DNA from: Rhabdaerophilum calidifontis
GTDB lineage: Bacteria; Pseudomonadota; Alphaproteobacteria; Rhizobiales; Beijerinckiaceae
Assembly (NCBI RefSeq): GCF_008641065.1
Contig: NZ_VTRS01000009.1
Coordinates: 12,501-76,500, forward strand
Reading direction: 5' to 3'
DNA: 64,000 nt
Shown here: positions 55,449 through 63,553 of the stretch, one piece after another
Layout: each line of letters begins with the position of its first letter
Position numbering within the stretch: the first letter of the stretch is position 1
The notes under the pieces: generated by a model
Database searches by the model: none
The model's input: the letters and a program-made list of their open reading frames with translations, nothing else
Told to the model about the DNA's origin: nothing
Translations under genes and position numbers: made by a program

Positions 55449-56206
55449 TGCTGGACTTCAACAAGCGCCCCGGTATCGCCGAGCGCATCAATGCGGCCGT
55501 GGATGCCGCGCTCGAAGCCGAGCGCGCGGCGACGCAACCGCGCGATTACCTCGGCGCGTCCCGGCTGGGCCATGCCTGCGAGCGCGCGCTGCAGTTCGAG
55601 TTTGCAGGCGCGCCGAAGGACGAGGGCCAGGACTTCTCCGGCCGGTCGCTCCGGATATTCGCGATCGGGCATGAGCTCGAAGATCTCGCCATCCGCTGGC
55701 TGCGGGCGGCGGGGCTCGATCTGGTGACCCAAAAGCGCGACGGCGGCCAGTTCGGGTTCTCCGTCGCAGGCGGGCGCATCCGCGGTCATGTCGACGGGAT
55801 CGTCGCCGAGGCCACAGCGGCGCTTGGACTGCGCACCCCCGCGCTCTGGGAGTGCAAGACGATGAACGCGAAGAACTGGCGCGAGACGGTGGCCAAGGGC
55901 GTGACCGTCGCGAAGCCGGTCTATGCCGCGCAGATTGCGCTCTACCAGGCCTACATGGAAGCGACGGTGCCGGGCATCAGTGCGAACCCCGCGCTCTTCA
56001 CCGCGATAAACAAGGACACGGCCGAACTGCACCACGAGCAGGTCGCCTTCAATGCCGATCTCGCGCAGCGAATGTCGGATCGCGGCGTCCGGATCCTGCG
56101 GGCGACCGACGCGGGCGAGCTGCTCCCGCGCATTGCCGCCAATCGCGACTTCTTCGAATGCCGGTTCTGCCCGTGGGCCGAGCGCTGTTGGGGTCTGCCG
56201 GCATGA
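55448..56206 (+). CDS. PD-(D/E)XK exonuclease with Cas4-like iron-sulfur cysteines
   Basis: 252 residues. Nuclease motif D116 in GHVDGIV and E135-x-K137 in WECKT, with an upstream His in GHELEDL. Four cysteines sit as in Cas4 and AddB nucleases: C44 in GHACERAL, then C238-x2-C241-x5-C247 at the C terminus, a likely [4Fe-4S] site. It probably resects DNA ends for the Sak4-like annealing ATPase. Coupled to both neighbours. Confidence 0.85.
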   Translation: MLDFNKRPGIAERINAAVDAALEAERAATQPRDYLGASRLGHACERALQFEFAGAPKDEGQDFSGRSLRIFAIGHELEDLAIRWLRAAGLDLVTQKRDGGQFGFSVAGGRIRGHVDGIVAEATAALGLRTPALWECKTMNAKNWRETVAKGVTVAKPVYAAQIALYQAYMEATVPGISANPALFTAINKDTAELHHEQVAFNADLAQRMSDRGVRILRATDAGELLPRIAANRDFFECRFCPWAERCWGLPA

Positions 56207-58494
56207 GCGACGACAACATCATCCACTTCAATCCCTGGCGGGACTTCAACGACGCAGCACCCCTCGCCGATCCCTTCGCGGTCGAACCGGACGCGGGCCA
56301 GATCGCGCGCTTCGTCGATGTGGTCTTTGGCTATTCCGACGGGCTGATCCCGGTTCGCGGTTTCGTCGACAAGGGTCAGGGCAAGGACGGCCGGCCGCAC
56401 AACATCTGGATCGACGCGGACGCCACCGCGCCCGAGAAGCTCGGCACCTTCGCGGGATGGGCCGCGCGTGAGGGCGCGGCGGTCTATGTCATCCCCGGCA
56501 CGGTGGCGGAGACGGGTCAGGCCCGCGCCGCGGACGTCCATCAGATGCAGAGCCTCGTGGTCGATCTCGACTCGGGCGACATCCCTGCCAAGCTCGATCA
56601 TCTCGTTCACCACCTCGGGCGACCGACGCTCACCGTCGAGAGCGGCGGGCGCACGCCCGAGGGCGCGACCAAGCTGCATGTCTGGTGGAAGCTGACAGAG
56701 CCCGTCGAGGGGGCGGACCTTGCCCGGCTCTGCCAGCTGCGCGGCGAGATCGCGCTGAAGGTTGGTGGCGACACGCATTTCCGCTCGGCCCACCAGCCGA
56801 TCCGCGTGCCCGGCACCGTCTATCACAAGGGCGGGCTCACGCGCCTCGTGCAGATCCGCGAGGCGGCCGCTCTAGAGGTCGATCTCGCCGAGATGACCGA
56901 GCGCGTCGCCGACATGCCGCCCATGCCCGGCGTCGGCATGGCCACGGCCGAGCTCCGCGAGAAACCCGGCATTGACGACGTGCTGGTGACCCCGGTGCAC
57001 GAGGGCGGCACGGACGACTGGTCCCGTTTCGAGGGGGCTTCGGCCGCCATCGGCTATTTCCTGCGGCTGGTCCACGAGGGCCGGATGTCGATGGACGAGG
57101 GCTGGACGGCGATCTGCGGCTACAACGCCGCGATGCTGCGCCCCGCCTGGCCGCTCGACCGGCTGAAGCGCGAGACGAACCGGCTGTGGGAGCTGCACAT
57201 CAAGCGGCACGGGCCGCCGCTGATCCGCCTCGACGGCGCGGCCCCAGCGCAGACCGAGCTGCCGACCTTCACGCTGGGCGCGCTTCTGGACGACATAAGC
57301 CCGATGCCCGACGACATCATCGGCCCGCGAGTGCTGACGCCGGGCGGGCTCTTGGTGCTGGGCGGCGCGCCCAAGGTGGGCAAGAGCGACCTGCTGATCG
57401 CATTGCTGGTGCACATGGCGGCGGGCGTGCCCTTCCTCGGCTTCTCCCCGCCACGACCGCTGCGGATCTTCTACCTGCAGGCAGAGATCCAGTATCACTA
57501 CCTGCGCGAGCGCATGCAGCAGATCGGCCTGCCACCCGAGCTGATCGCGGCCGCGCGCGACAACCTGATTGTCACGCCGAAATTGCGCATGCTGCTCGAT
57601 GCCGAGGGCAGCGCCCGCGTGGCCGAGGCGATCAAGGCCGCGTTCCCAGATGTCTCGCTCGACATCCTGTGCATCGATCCGATCCGCAACCTCTTCGATG
57701 GCGGCCCGGACGGCGGCGGCGAAAACGACAACGCCGCGATGATGTTCTTCCTCAAGGACCGGGTCGAGGTGCTGCGCGACCACGTCAACCCGGACTGCGG
57801 CGTGATCCTCGTCCACCACACCAAGAAGCTCTCGAAGCACCAGGTGAAGGAGGACCCGTTCCTCGCCCTTTCCGGCGCCAGCGCGCTCCGGGGCTTCTAC
57901 ACCACCGGCCTGATCCTGCACCGGCCAGAGGAGGACTCGACCCAGCGCCGCCTCGAGATCGAGCTGCGCAACGGCCCGGCGCTGCCTACGAAGCTGGTGG
58001 ACAAGGTCAAGGGCACATGGGTCGAGATCAACCCGATGAGCGAGCGGCTCGTGCGCCCCGAGGTCGGCGCGAAGCATGACGCCGAGCGCGATCGCAAGCG
58101 GGACGTGATCCTCTCGATCCTGCTCGAGGAGGCGGCCGAGGGGCGGCTCTACACCATCAACCAGTTCGCCGAGGCCTTCGAGAACAAGGGCGGTCTGGGC
58201 GGCAAGGACACGATCCGCGACCGGATCGCCGTTCAAGCCACCAAGGGGGCGATCAAGTTCATCCGCGACGGCGCCCCCTACGGGCTTGGGCCTTCGCGGT
58301 CGCGCTTCGGATACCTCTGCGTCGAGGGGATGGTCATGCCCACGGACGGCGAGGATGTCGATCCGGCGACCGGCGAGGTCACCCCCGCCAGCATCGCAGT
58401 GCTGCCCACCCATTACAAATCGCCGCAGACCGGGGCGCTGCTCGAGGTCGAGAACCCTCAGGTCTGGGTCTATCCGGAGGGGGAACGGCCATGA
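56203..58494 (+). CDS. Phage primase-helicase (RepA/AAA_25-like)
   Basis: 763 residues. N-terminal archaeo-eukaryotic-type primase region with acidic metal motif LVVDLDSGDIP, TVESGGRTPEGATKLHVWW and HQPIRVPGTVYHKGG. Then a RecA/DnaB-like ATPase: Walker A GGAPKVGKSD near residue 390, strand ILCIDPIRNLF and VILVHHTKK. A C-terminal winged region follows (about 630-700). Its 3' end is followed by an iteron cluster, which suggests the origin it acts on. Start overlaps the nuclease stop by ATGA. Confidence 0.88.
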   Translation: MSDDNIIHFNPWRDFNDAAPLADPFAVEPDAGQIARFVDVVFGYSDGLIPVRGFVDKGQGKDGRPHNIWIDADATAPEKLGTFAGWAAREGAAVYVIPGTVAETGQARAADVHQMQSLVVDLDSGDIPAKLDHLVHHLGRPTLTVESGGRTPEGATKLHVWWKLTEPVEGADLARLCQLRGEIALKVGGDTHFRSAHQPIRVPGTVYHKGGLTRLVQIREAAALEVDLAEMTERVADMPPMPGVGMATAELREKPGIDDVLVTPVHEGGTDDWSRFEGASAAIGYFLRLVHEGRMSMDEGWTAICGYNAAMLRPAWPLDRLKRETNRLWELHIKRHGPPLIRLDGAAPAQTELPTFTLGALLDDISPMPDDIIGPRVLTPGGLLVLGGAPKVGKSDLLIALLVHMAAGVPFLGFSPPRPLRIFYLQAEIQYHYLRERMQQIGLPPELIAAARDNLIVTPKLRMLLDAEGSARVAEAIKAAFPDVSLDILCIDPIRNLFDGGPDGGGENDNAAMMFFLKDRVEVLRDHVNPDCGVILVHHTKKLSKHQVKEDPFLALSGASALRGFYTTGLILHRPEEDSTQRRLEIELRNGPALPTKLVDKVKGTWVEINPMSERLVRPEVGAKHDAERDRKRDVILSILLEEAAEGRLYTINQFAEAFENKGGLGGKDTIRDRIAVQATKGAIKFIRDGAPYGLGPSRSRFGYLCVEGMVMPTDGEDVDPATGEVTPASIAVLPTHYKSPQTGALLEVENPQVWVYPEGERP

Positions 58495-58560
58495 TCACCC
58501 CCGCAGATCGCTTCGCGCAGAATTGCGCGCGGGCCAGTTTGAACCAGATGCGGAGCCTTT

Positions 58561-58768
58561 CCGAAACTGCCCCGCCACCCTCACGCAGAAGCGCGCATGC
58601 GTCCGACTTGGCCAGTTTCGGCCCGCTTCCGAAACTGCCCCCGCAGGATTGCGCGGATGCCGCAACCGCTACGCTGCACCCAGTTTCGGGCGAGTCAGTC
58701 GAAAGCACCCTCCCGAAACTGGAATTCCCATTTCTTGTCAGCGTGTTGATGCGGTTTTCCAGTTTCGG
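58561..58768. repeat. Iteron-like cluster: six CAGTTTCGG copies in alternating orientation
   Basis: Copies at 58561-58569 (minus), 58613-58621 (plus), 58629-58637 (minus), 58681-58689 (plus), 58713-58721 (minus) and 58760-58768 (plus). Start spacings are 52, 16, 52, 32 and 47 bases. Copies two and three form a perfect 9-bp inverted repeat with a 7-base spacer. A decayed seventh copy (CCAGTTTGA) is at 58534. Lies in the 467-base gap right after the primase-helicase gene; a replication origin is the best reading. Confidence 0.75.
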
Positions 58769-58776
58769 GGGTGAAA

Positions 58777-58822
58777 CCACCCCCTACGGGGGTGGGGGAG
58801 AACGCCGCAGGCGGGTTCTCCC
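58777..58822. other. Two adjacent hairpins beside the iterons
   Basis: CCACCCCC-TAC-GGGGGTGG (58777-58795) is directly followed by GGGAGAAC-N11-GTTCTCCC (58796-58822). Both stems are perfect 8-mers. They may belong to the origin or end the primase transcript. The rest of the gap, 58823-58961, shows only the ribosome-binding site of the next gene. Confidence 0.6.
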
Positions 58823-58961
58823 ACGCCCACCCCCAGGGGTTTCGCGCGCGTGGCTCGTCCCCGCCCAAACCTCCCGATCCGACGACGGCGGCCCCGTACC
58901 GCCAAGCACCAGACCGCCGTCGTCTTCCACCCGAGCAGCCAACCAGAAGAGGAGACCACCC

Positions 58962-59498
58962 ATGGCTGACATGACTCTCGCTACACACCGCCGCGAGGCA
59001 ATCCCCGTTCTGCCGCCCGTCGTCCGGGCCAACCGGGCGATGCTGGCGCTCGACCTCGGCACCACGACGGGATGGGCGCTGCACGGCATCGACGGGCTGA
59101 TCACCTCCGGCACCGTGTCGTTCCGGCCCGGCCGCTTCGACGGTGGCGGCATGCGGTATCTCCGCTTCACCAACTGGCTGACCGAGATCGACCGCCTGTC
59201 TGGGCCCGTCGCCGCCATCTGGTTCGAGGAGGTCCGCCGCCACGCGGCCACCGACGCGGCCCATGTCTATGGTGGGCTGATGGCCACGCTGACCGCATGG
59301 GCCGAACTGCGCGGCATTCCCTACGAGGGCGTCCCGGTCGGCACGATCAAGCGCCACGCCACCGGCAAGGGCAACGCGCCCAAGGAGGCGATGATCGCCG
59401 CGGCCCGGGCGCGCGGCTTCAGCCCCGCCGACGACAACGAGGCCGACGCCATCGCGATCCTGCTCTGGGCGCTGGAGACCCAAGGGGGCCTCCAATGA
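58962..59498 (+). CDS. RuvC-like Holliday junction resolvase
   Basis: 178 residues with the RNase H fold of RuvC: first Asp D31 in LALDLGTTTGWAL, Glu E90/E91 in IWFEEVRRH, and the C-terminal acidic group D158/D159 and D163 in ADDNEADAIAILLWAL. AGGAG precedes ATG 58962. Would resolve recombination or replication intermediates of the element. The stop overlaps the next start (ATGA). Confidence 0.88.
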   Translation: MADMTLATHRREAIPVLPPVVRANRAMLALDLGTTTGWALHGIDGLITSGTVSFRPGRFDGGGMRYLRFTNWLTEIDRLSGPVAAIWFEEVRRHAATDAAHVYGGLMATLTAWAELRGIPYEGVPVGTIKRHATGKGNAPKEAMIAAARARGFSPADDNEADAIAILLWALETQGGLQ

Positions 59499-59692
59499 GG
59501 CGGTTTCCCCGTGGCTATGGCGGCGAGCGCCGCAACCCCGAACAGGTCAAGCGCGACGGCTGGAAGGAGCAACGCGTATTCGCAGTTTCCCTTGACGACC
59601 AGAGACTTACTTGGCCAGAGCGGGAGTTGGTGAGGCAACTCGGCGAGCGTCTCTATGGCGCGCGCCCACAAAATCGAGAGGTTCAGAAATGA
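59495..59692 (+). CDS. Small conserved early phage protein
   Basis: 65 residues, basic N terminus (RRFPRGYGGERRNPEQVKRD) then a single helix (TWPERELVRQLGERLYG). Overlaps both neighbours by ATGA. Function unknown. Confidence 0.65.
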   Translation: MRRFPRGYGGERRNPEQVKRDGWKEQRVFAVSLDDQRLTWPERELVRQLGERLYGARPQNREVQK

Positions 59693-60117
59693 CCCATTGG
59701 ACACCAGCCGACGTGGAGGCACGGCTCGCCGAATCCGGAATGATCCTGCGCCGTCTGCCCGAGCCCCGGCGCAACGGATACTTCAGCACATGGCCCGAGA
59801 TCGTCCACGGGTTCGCCGACAAGGTTGGCCAGGAGCCCAAGGCGATGCGCGTCTCGCCGTCATCGCAGGACATCAGCCGGATGGAGGAGACGCTGACCTG
59901 GACGAACTGCCTCGAACCCGTCGACGGCAAGATCGTCTGGATGAAGGCGCATGGCGAACGCTGGAAGAACATCTGCTGGCACGTCGGGCTTTGCCATGCC
60001 GCCGCGAACCAGCACTGGCAGTACGGCCTGTCGCTGATCGCGCTGAACCTCAACAGGCAGCCCTTTAACCGCAAGCTGCCGATCCTCGAGATCATCAAGC
60101 TGGCGCGCAGCCAGTAG
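59689..60117 (+). CDS. DUF6362-like phage protein
   Basis: 142 residues: WTPADVEARLAESGMILRRL, PRRNGYFSTWPEIVHGF, TLTWTNCLEPVDGKIVWMKA and GERWKNICWHVGLCHAAANQ, then a tail of predicted helix with a possible HTH for DNA binding. The pattern matches a widespread prophage family I know as DUF6362; function is unknown. Last gene of the coupled block before the 444-base gap. Confidence 0.75.
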   Translation: MTHWTPADVEARLAESGMILRRLPEPRRNGYFSTWPEIVHGFADKVGQEPKAMRVSPSSQDISRMEETLTWTNCLEPVDGKIVWMKAHGERWKNICWHVGLCHAAANQHWQYGLSLIALNLNRQPFNRKLPILEIIKLARSQ

Positions 60118-60561
60118 GAAAGTCTCTTGTAGAGGGTTTTCGCGCAGACAAAAACGCCTCTTCCGGGCTAAAAAGTGGATATACTCGGGAGAGGCGCGTG
60201 CGGCGCAGCCCCGAACGAAACCATCCTTTCGTTGGCGAAGGCCGTTAGAAAAGGAAAGGCGCTGATCCTTTCCTTGCGCGCCGCTGTCCGCCCCCGCCAA
60301 GCCCCCTCAGCCGACTTCGCGGTTCCTTCTGCGCGATATTCGTATGCTGGCGGGCGAAGCGCGGGACATCGCTAGCGACAGGGCCGGATTTTTGGGAAGC
60401 CACCCGGAAGCCGGAGCCACGCGCGTCCCGCGCAAACACCAATGAACGCTGGCCTTCCGACCGGACGCCGCTGGTGGCCGCTGGACCCCGTGTGGAGTCC
60501 GGCCCGGCATCCGGAGTCCGGAAGCCACCGGCATCCACCCGACCGAGGAAACTTGCTCACC
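60118..60561 (+). other. Gene-free gap with three hairpins in a row
   Basis: 444 bases without a supported gene. Three stems lie within 121 bases: 60155-60164 with 60187-60196 (10 bp, one G-U, 22-base loop), AACGAAA-CCATCC-TTTCGTT (60214-60233) and AAGGAAAGG-N7-CCTTTCCTT (60251-60275). A TATACT at 60180 lies in the first loop. From 60280 to 60561 I see nothing besides repeated TCCGG/CCGGA words. Could hold a small RNA, or a terminator and promoter for the methyltransferase genes. Confidence 0.5.
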
Positions 60562-61902
60562 ATGACGCTGAGCTTCGCCCCGGACGCGATCGAGACGTGG
60601 CCGCTGGCCAAGCTCCAGCCCTACGCGAAGAACGCGAAGGCGCACGGGCCGGACCAGGTCGCCAAGATCGCCGCCAGCATGGCCGAGTTCGGTTGGACCG
60701 TGCCCTGCCTCGTGGCAGAGGATGGCGAGTTGATTGCGGGACATGGCCGGGTGCTGGCGGCGACGCAGTTGGGGTTGATAGAAGCGCCGGTGATCGTGCT
60801 GGGCCATCTGACCGAGGCGCAGCGCCGGGCGTACCGCATCGCCGACAACAAGCTGACGGAACTCGGCACCTGGGACGAGGCGCTGCTGTCGGCGGAACTG
60901 AACGACCTGCTGGCGGAGGATTTCGACCTGTCGCTGGTCGGCTTCTCCGACAGCGAGTTGGACAAGTTGCTGGCCTTCGTGCCGGAGGGGGACGGTGAAG
61001 AAGGTGGCGCCGGGGGCTCAGTGCCGCCGGTGACTATCCCCGAACCCCCGCGCAATCCGGCCTCGCGGACCGGCGATCTCTGGATCCTCGGCGACCACCG
61101 GCTGCTGTGTGGTGACAGCACCAGTGCTACCGATGTGCGCCGCCTGATGAATGGCGAGCGGGCGATCCTGTTCGCGACCGACCCGCCGTATCTCGTGGAC
61201 TACGACGGATCGAACCATCCGACCCGGAACAAGGACTGGTCGGCCTCCTATGGCACGACCTGGGACGACAGTTCGCAGGGGGCCGAGCTTTACGACGGCT
61301 TCATTTCTGCCGCCGTGGCGGAAGCCATCACCGAAAACGCCGCCTGGTATTGCTGGCACGCGTCTCGCCGTCAGGCGATGCTGGAAGCCTGCTGGGAAAA
61401 GGCCGGTGCCTTCGTCCATCAGCAGATCATCTGGGTGAAGGACCGCGGCGTTCTGACCCGGTCGCATTACCTCTGGAAGCACGAGCCCTGCTTCATGGGC
61501 TGGCGGCGGCCGAACCGCCCGCCGAAGATGGCCGAAGAAACCCTGCCGTCAACATGGGCGCTCCCCAGCTTCGCCAAGGACGAGCGCCCCGACCACCCGA
61601 CGCCGAAACCGCTGGACGCCTTCGGGATCCCGATGCGCCAGCATGTGGCACGGGGTGGCCTCTGCTATGAGCCTTTCTCGGGGTCCGGGTCGCAGATCAT
61701 GGCGGGCGAAGCCAACGGCCGCCGCGTGTTCGCGATGGAAATCAGCCCGGCGTACATCGACGTCGCCGTCGAACGTTGGCAGGCGGACACAGGGCGCAAC
61801 GCAATCCTCGACGGCGACGGTCGGACCTTTGCACAGGTGAAAACGGAGAGGCTGGGGGATGCCCCGGCCGCGCCCGAAATCCAACCCGAAGCTGCTGCGT
61901 GA
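60562..61902 (+). CDS. ParB-domain DNA adenine/cytosine-N4 methyltransferase
   Basis: 446 residues. N-terminal ParB/Srx-type domain (about 10-100: LQPYAKNAKAHGPDQVAKIA, ELIAGHGRVLAATQL), then an amino-methyltransferase of the beta class: motif IV TDPPYLVDY near residue 206 comes before motif I EPFSGSGSQIMAGE near 370. Such ParB-MTase fusions are common in phages and modify DNA to avoid restriction. Target specificity is unknown. The C5 methyltransferase gene overlaps its last 44 bases. Confidence 0.9.
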   Translation: MTLSFAPDAIETWPLAKLQPYAKNAKAHGPDQVAKIAASMAEFGWTVPCLVAEDGELIAGHGRVLAATQLGLIEAPVIVLGHLTEAQRRAYRIADNKLTELGTWDEALLSAELNDLLAEDFDLSLVGFSDSELDKLLAFVPEGDGEEGGAGGSVPPVTIPEPPRNPASRTGDLWILGDHRLLCGDSTSATDVRRLMNGERAILFATDPPYLVDYDGSNHPTRNKDWSASYGTTWDDSSQGAELYDGFISAAVAEAITENAAWYCWHASRRQAMLEACWEKAGAFVHQQIIWVKDRGVLTRSHYLWKHEPCFMGWRRPNRPPKMAEETLPSTWALPSFAKDERPDHPTPKPLDAFGIPMRQHVARGGLCYEPFSGSGSQIMAGEANGRRVFAMEISPAYIDVAVERWQADTGRNAILDGDGRTFAQVKTERLGDAPAAPEIQPEAAA

Positions 61903-63085
61903 AATGCATGACCTGGCTTTACATCCCTCCGGACGAGATTCCGGAACCGGAGACGCATGCCTCTTTGGCCTCTCCCTCTGCTCCGGCGCGGGCGGTCTTG
62001 ATCTCGGGCTCACCATCGCCATCCCTAGATATCGTGCTGTGGGCCATGTCGAACGGGAAACCTTCGCCGCAGCCACTCTCGTGGCGCGGATGGAAGACGC
62101 GTCCCTGGATCAGGCTGTTGTCTGGGACGACGTTGCCACCTTTGACGGCCGCCCGTGGCGCGGCGCGGTGGACATCGTCACTGCGGGCTATCCGTGCCAG
62201 CCGTTCTCGGTCGCGGGCCGACGGCTCGGTGCCGAGGATCCACGCCACCTCTGGCCCCATGTCGCCCGCATCATCGGCGAGGTCGAACCGCCCTTCGTCT
62301 TCCTCGAGAATGTCGCCCATCATCTCCGCCTCGGATTCCCCGAAGTCGCCGCAGGACTGGTCGGCATGGGCTACCGCCTTGCGGCAGGCCTCTTCACGGC
62401 GGCGGAAGTCGGCGCGCCCCACCGACGCGAGCGGCTCTTCATACTCGCCATTCGCGAAAACGACGAGTTGGCCGACCCCGCGCGCCTGCTCTGGCGTCCG
62501 GTCGAGTGGCGGGAATCGGACGGAGATTCTGCGGCTCTGGCCGACGCCGAGGGCCAGCGCCAACGAGAACCGGCAGACGAAGCCGACGCCGTCGCAGGAG
62601 GCGGGTCAGCGTGGGATGAACCTCGCGACGACGGCGGCGCTGTGGCCGACGCCCCAGACCGACAGCTTCCGCAGCAGGGGGGGCGAGCGGAAGGACGAAA
62701 AGGGTCTGGACCGGATGGCGCGGGACTGGCCGACGCCGATGGCGAACGACGGCTGCAAGCCGAGCGCGGGCAACCGGCGGACAGCCGACCTGACCCATGC
62801 GGCGGGGATGTGGATGACGCCGACGGCCCGCGATCACAAGGATGGGGCGACGAGCCTTGCGAACACCCCGGTGAACGGCCTGCTTGGCCGCCAGGTCCTG
62901 GTGACGCCGATGGCTGGGAGCGATACCTCCGAGCCGCGCCGGACCTTGAACCCGCTGTTCGTCGAGGCGCTGATGGGTTGGCCCACCGGGTGGACCGGCT
63001 TCGCCTCTGTGGCAACGGCGTGGTTCCGCTGGTTGCGGCGCATGCGCTGCGAACTCTGGCGGCTGAACTGCTGGCCGATGGATGA
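61859..63085 (+). CDS. C5-cytosine DNA methyltransferase
   Basis: 408 residues. Motif I LSLCSGAGGLDLGL, IV GYPCQPFSVAGRR with the catalytic Cys, VI FVFLENVAHH, VIII GAPHRRERLFILA, and motif X LCGNGVVPLVAAHALRTL at the C terminus. GAGG lies upstream of ATG 61859; a second ATG at 61904 is possible. The stretch between VIII and X (about 200-370) is repetitive and Asp/Gly-rich (ALADAEGQ, GLADADGE, VDDADGP) and has weak codon bias in this frame; see the overlapping frame at 61908-63098. Confidence 0.85.
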   Translation: MPRPRPKSNPKLLREMHDLALHPSGRDSGTGDACLFGLSLCSGAGGLDLGLTIAIPRYRAVGHVERETFAAATLVARMEDASLDQAVVWDDVATFDGRPWRGAVDIVTAGYPCQPFSVAGRRLGAEDPRHLWPHVARIIGEVEPPFVFLENVAHHLRLGFPEVAAGLVGMGYRLAAGLFTAAEVGAPHRRERLFILAIRENDELADPARLLWRPVEWRESDGDSAALADAEGQRQREPADEADAVAGGGSAWDEPRDDGGAVADAPDRQLPQQGGRAEGRKGSGPDGAGLADADGERRLQAERGQPADSRPDPCGGDVDDADGPRSQGWGDEPCEHPGERPAWPPGPGDADGWERYLRAAPDLEPAVRRGADGLAHRVDRLRLCGNGVVPLVAAHALRTLAAELLADG

Positions 63086-63098
63086 GGGGGCGGCATGA
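61908..63098 (+). CDS. Overlapping +1-frame reading frame (WPTP-repeat protein), possible gene
   Basis: 396 codons open without a stop, entirely within the C5 methyltransferase gene but shifted by one. ATG 61908 lies four bases after the in-frame methyltransferase ATG at 61904 (ATGCATG), just past the stop of the previous gene. The 3' half reads repeats SWPTPRA, LWPTPRAS, LWPTPQTD, DWPTPMAND, WMTPTARD and then LNPLFVEALMGWPTGW. By hand count 62463-63095 has about 89% G/C at third positions in this frame versus about 63% in the methyltransferase frame. Its stop overlaps the next start (ATGA). Could be a true second protein or a frameshift tail. Confidence 0.4.
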   Translation: MTWLYIPPDEIPEPETHASLASPSAPARAVLISGSPSPSLDIVLWAMSNGKPSPQPLSWRGWKTRPWIRLLSGTTLPPLTAARGAARWTSSLRAIRASRSRSRADGSVPRIHATSGPMSPASSARSNRPSSSSRMSPIISASDSPKSPQDWSAWATALRQASSRRRKSARPTDASGSSYSPFAKTTSWPTPRACSGVRSSGGNRTEILRLWPTPRASANENRQTKPTPSQEAGQRGMNLATTAALWPTPQTDSFRSRGGERKDEKGLDRMARDWPTPMANDGCKPSAGNRRTADLTHAAGMWMTPTARDHKDGATSLANTPVNGLLGRQVLVTPMAGSDTSEPRRTLNPLFVEALMGWPTGWTGFASVATAWFRWLRRMRCELWRLNCWPMDEGAA

Positions 63099-63553
63099 AA
63101 ACGTGGACGATCCATGAGGTCGCCGACGCCTGCGCCATGACGAAGGGCGAACTGAGCCAATGGATCTCGCGTGGTCATTTCCGGCCGTCCGGGGCTGTCC
63201 GGCCTGGTCAGCGCCGGCGGTTCGATTGGCGCGATCTCGCATGCCTGGCGGTCATGAGCGCGCTTCGGAAGCACTGTCTGTCGATCAACGCGATGGCGCT
63301 GATCGTCTCGGACCTGCGCGACGACCTCGCCGGGATGAACGACATCTCCGACATCTCGGGCCGGTCCTTCTTCTGCGCGGACTGGGGTAAGAAACAACCC
63401 TATCCGACCGTGGGGCTCGTCACCGAAACGGATCTCTTTGCGGTACTGAAACGGCGACCCGACACCGTGATCATCGTGGACGTTGCGGCCGTGTATCATG
63501 ATGCTGCTGGTGCAATCCCCGCGGTGACGGCCACGGGAGGTGCTGCGCAGTGA
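63095..63553 (+). CDS. MerR-like HTH protein
   Basis: 152 residues. N-terminal MerR-type HTH (WTIHEVADACAMTKGELSQW and GQRRRFDWRDLACLAVMSAL), then a small beta domain. No metal-binding cysteine pattern; two scattered Cys only. GAGGGGG upstream of ATG 63095. Overlaps the next gene start by four bases. Likely a phage regulator; the target is unknown. Confidence 0.75.
   Translation: MKTWTIHEVADACAMTKGELSQWISRGHFRPSGAVRPGQRRRFDWRDLACLAVMSALRKHCLSINAMALIVSDLRDDLAGMNDISDISGRSFFCADWGKKQPYPTVGLVTETDLFAVLKRRPDTVIIVDVAAVYHDAAGAIPAVTATGGAAQ

Noticed and set aside
58491-58961. N-terminal extension of the RuvC-like gene from ATG 58491
   Set aside because: The added 157 residues are low-complexity and the bases are repeats and hairpins. 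A good ribosome-binding site precedes ATG 58962.
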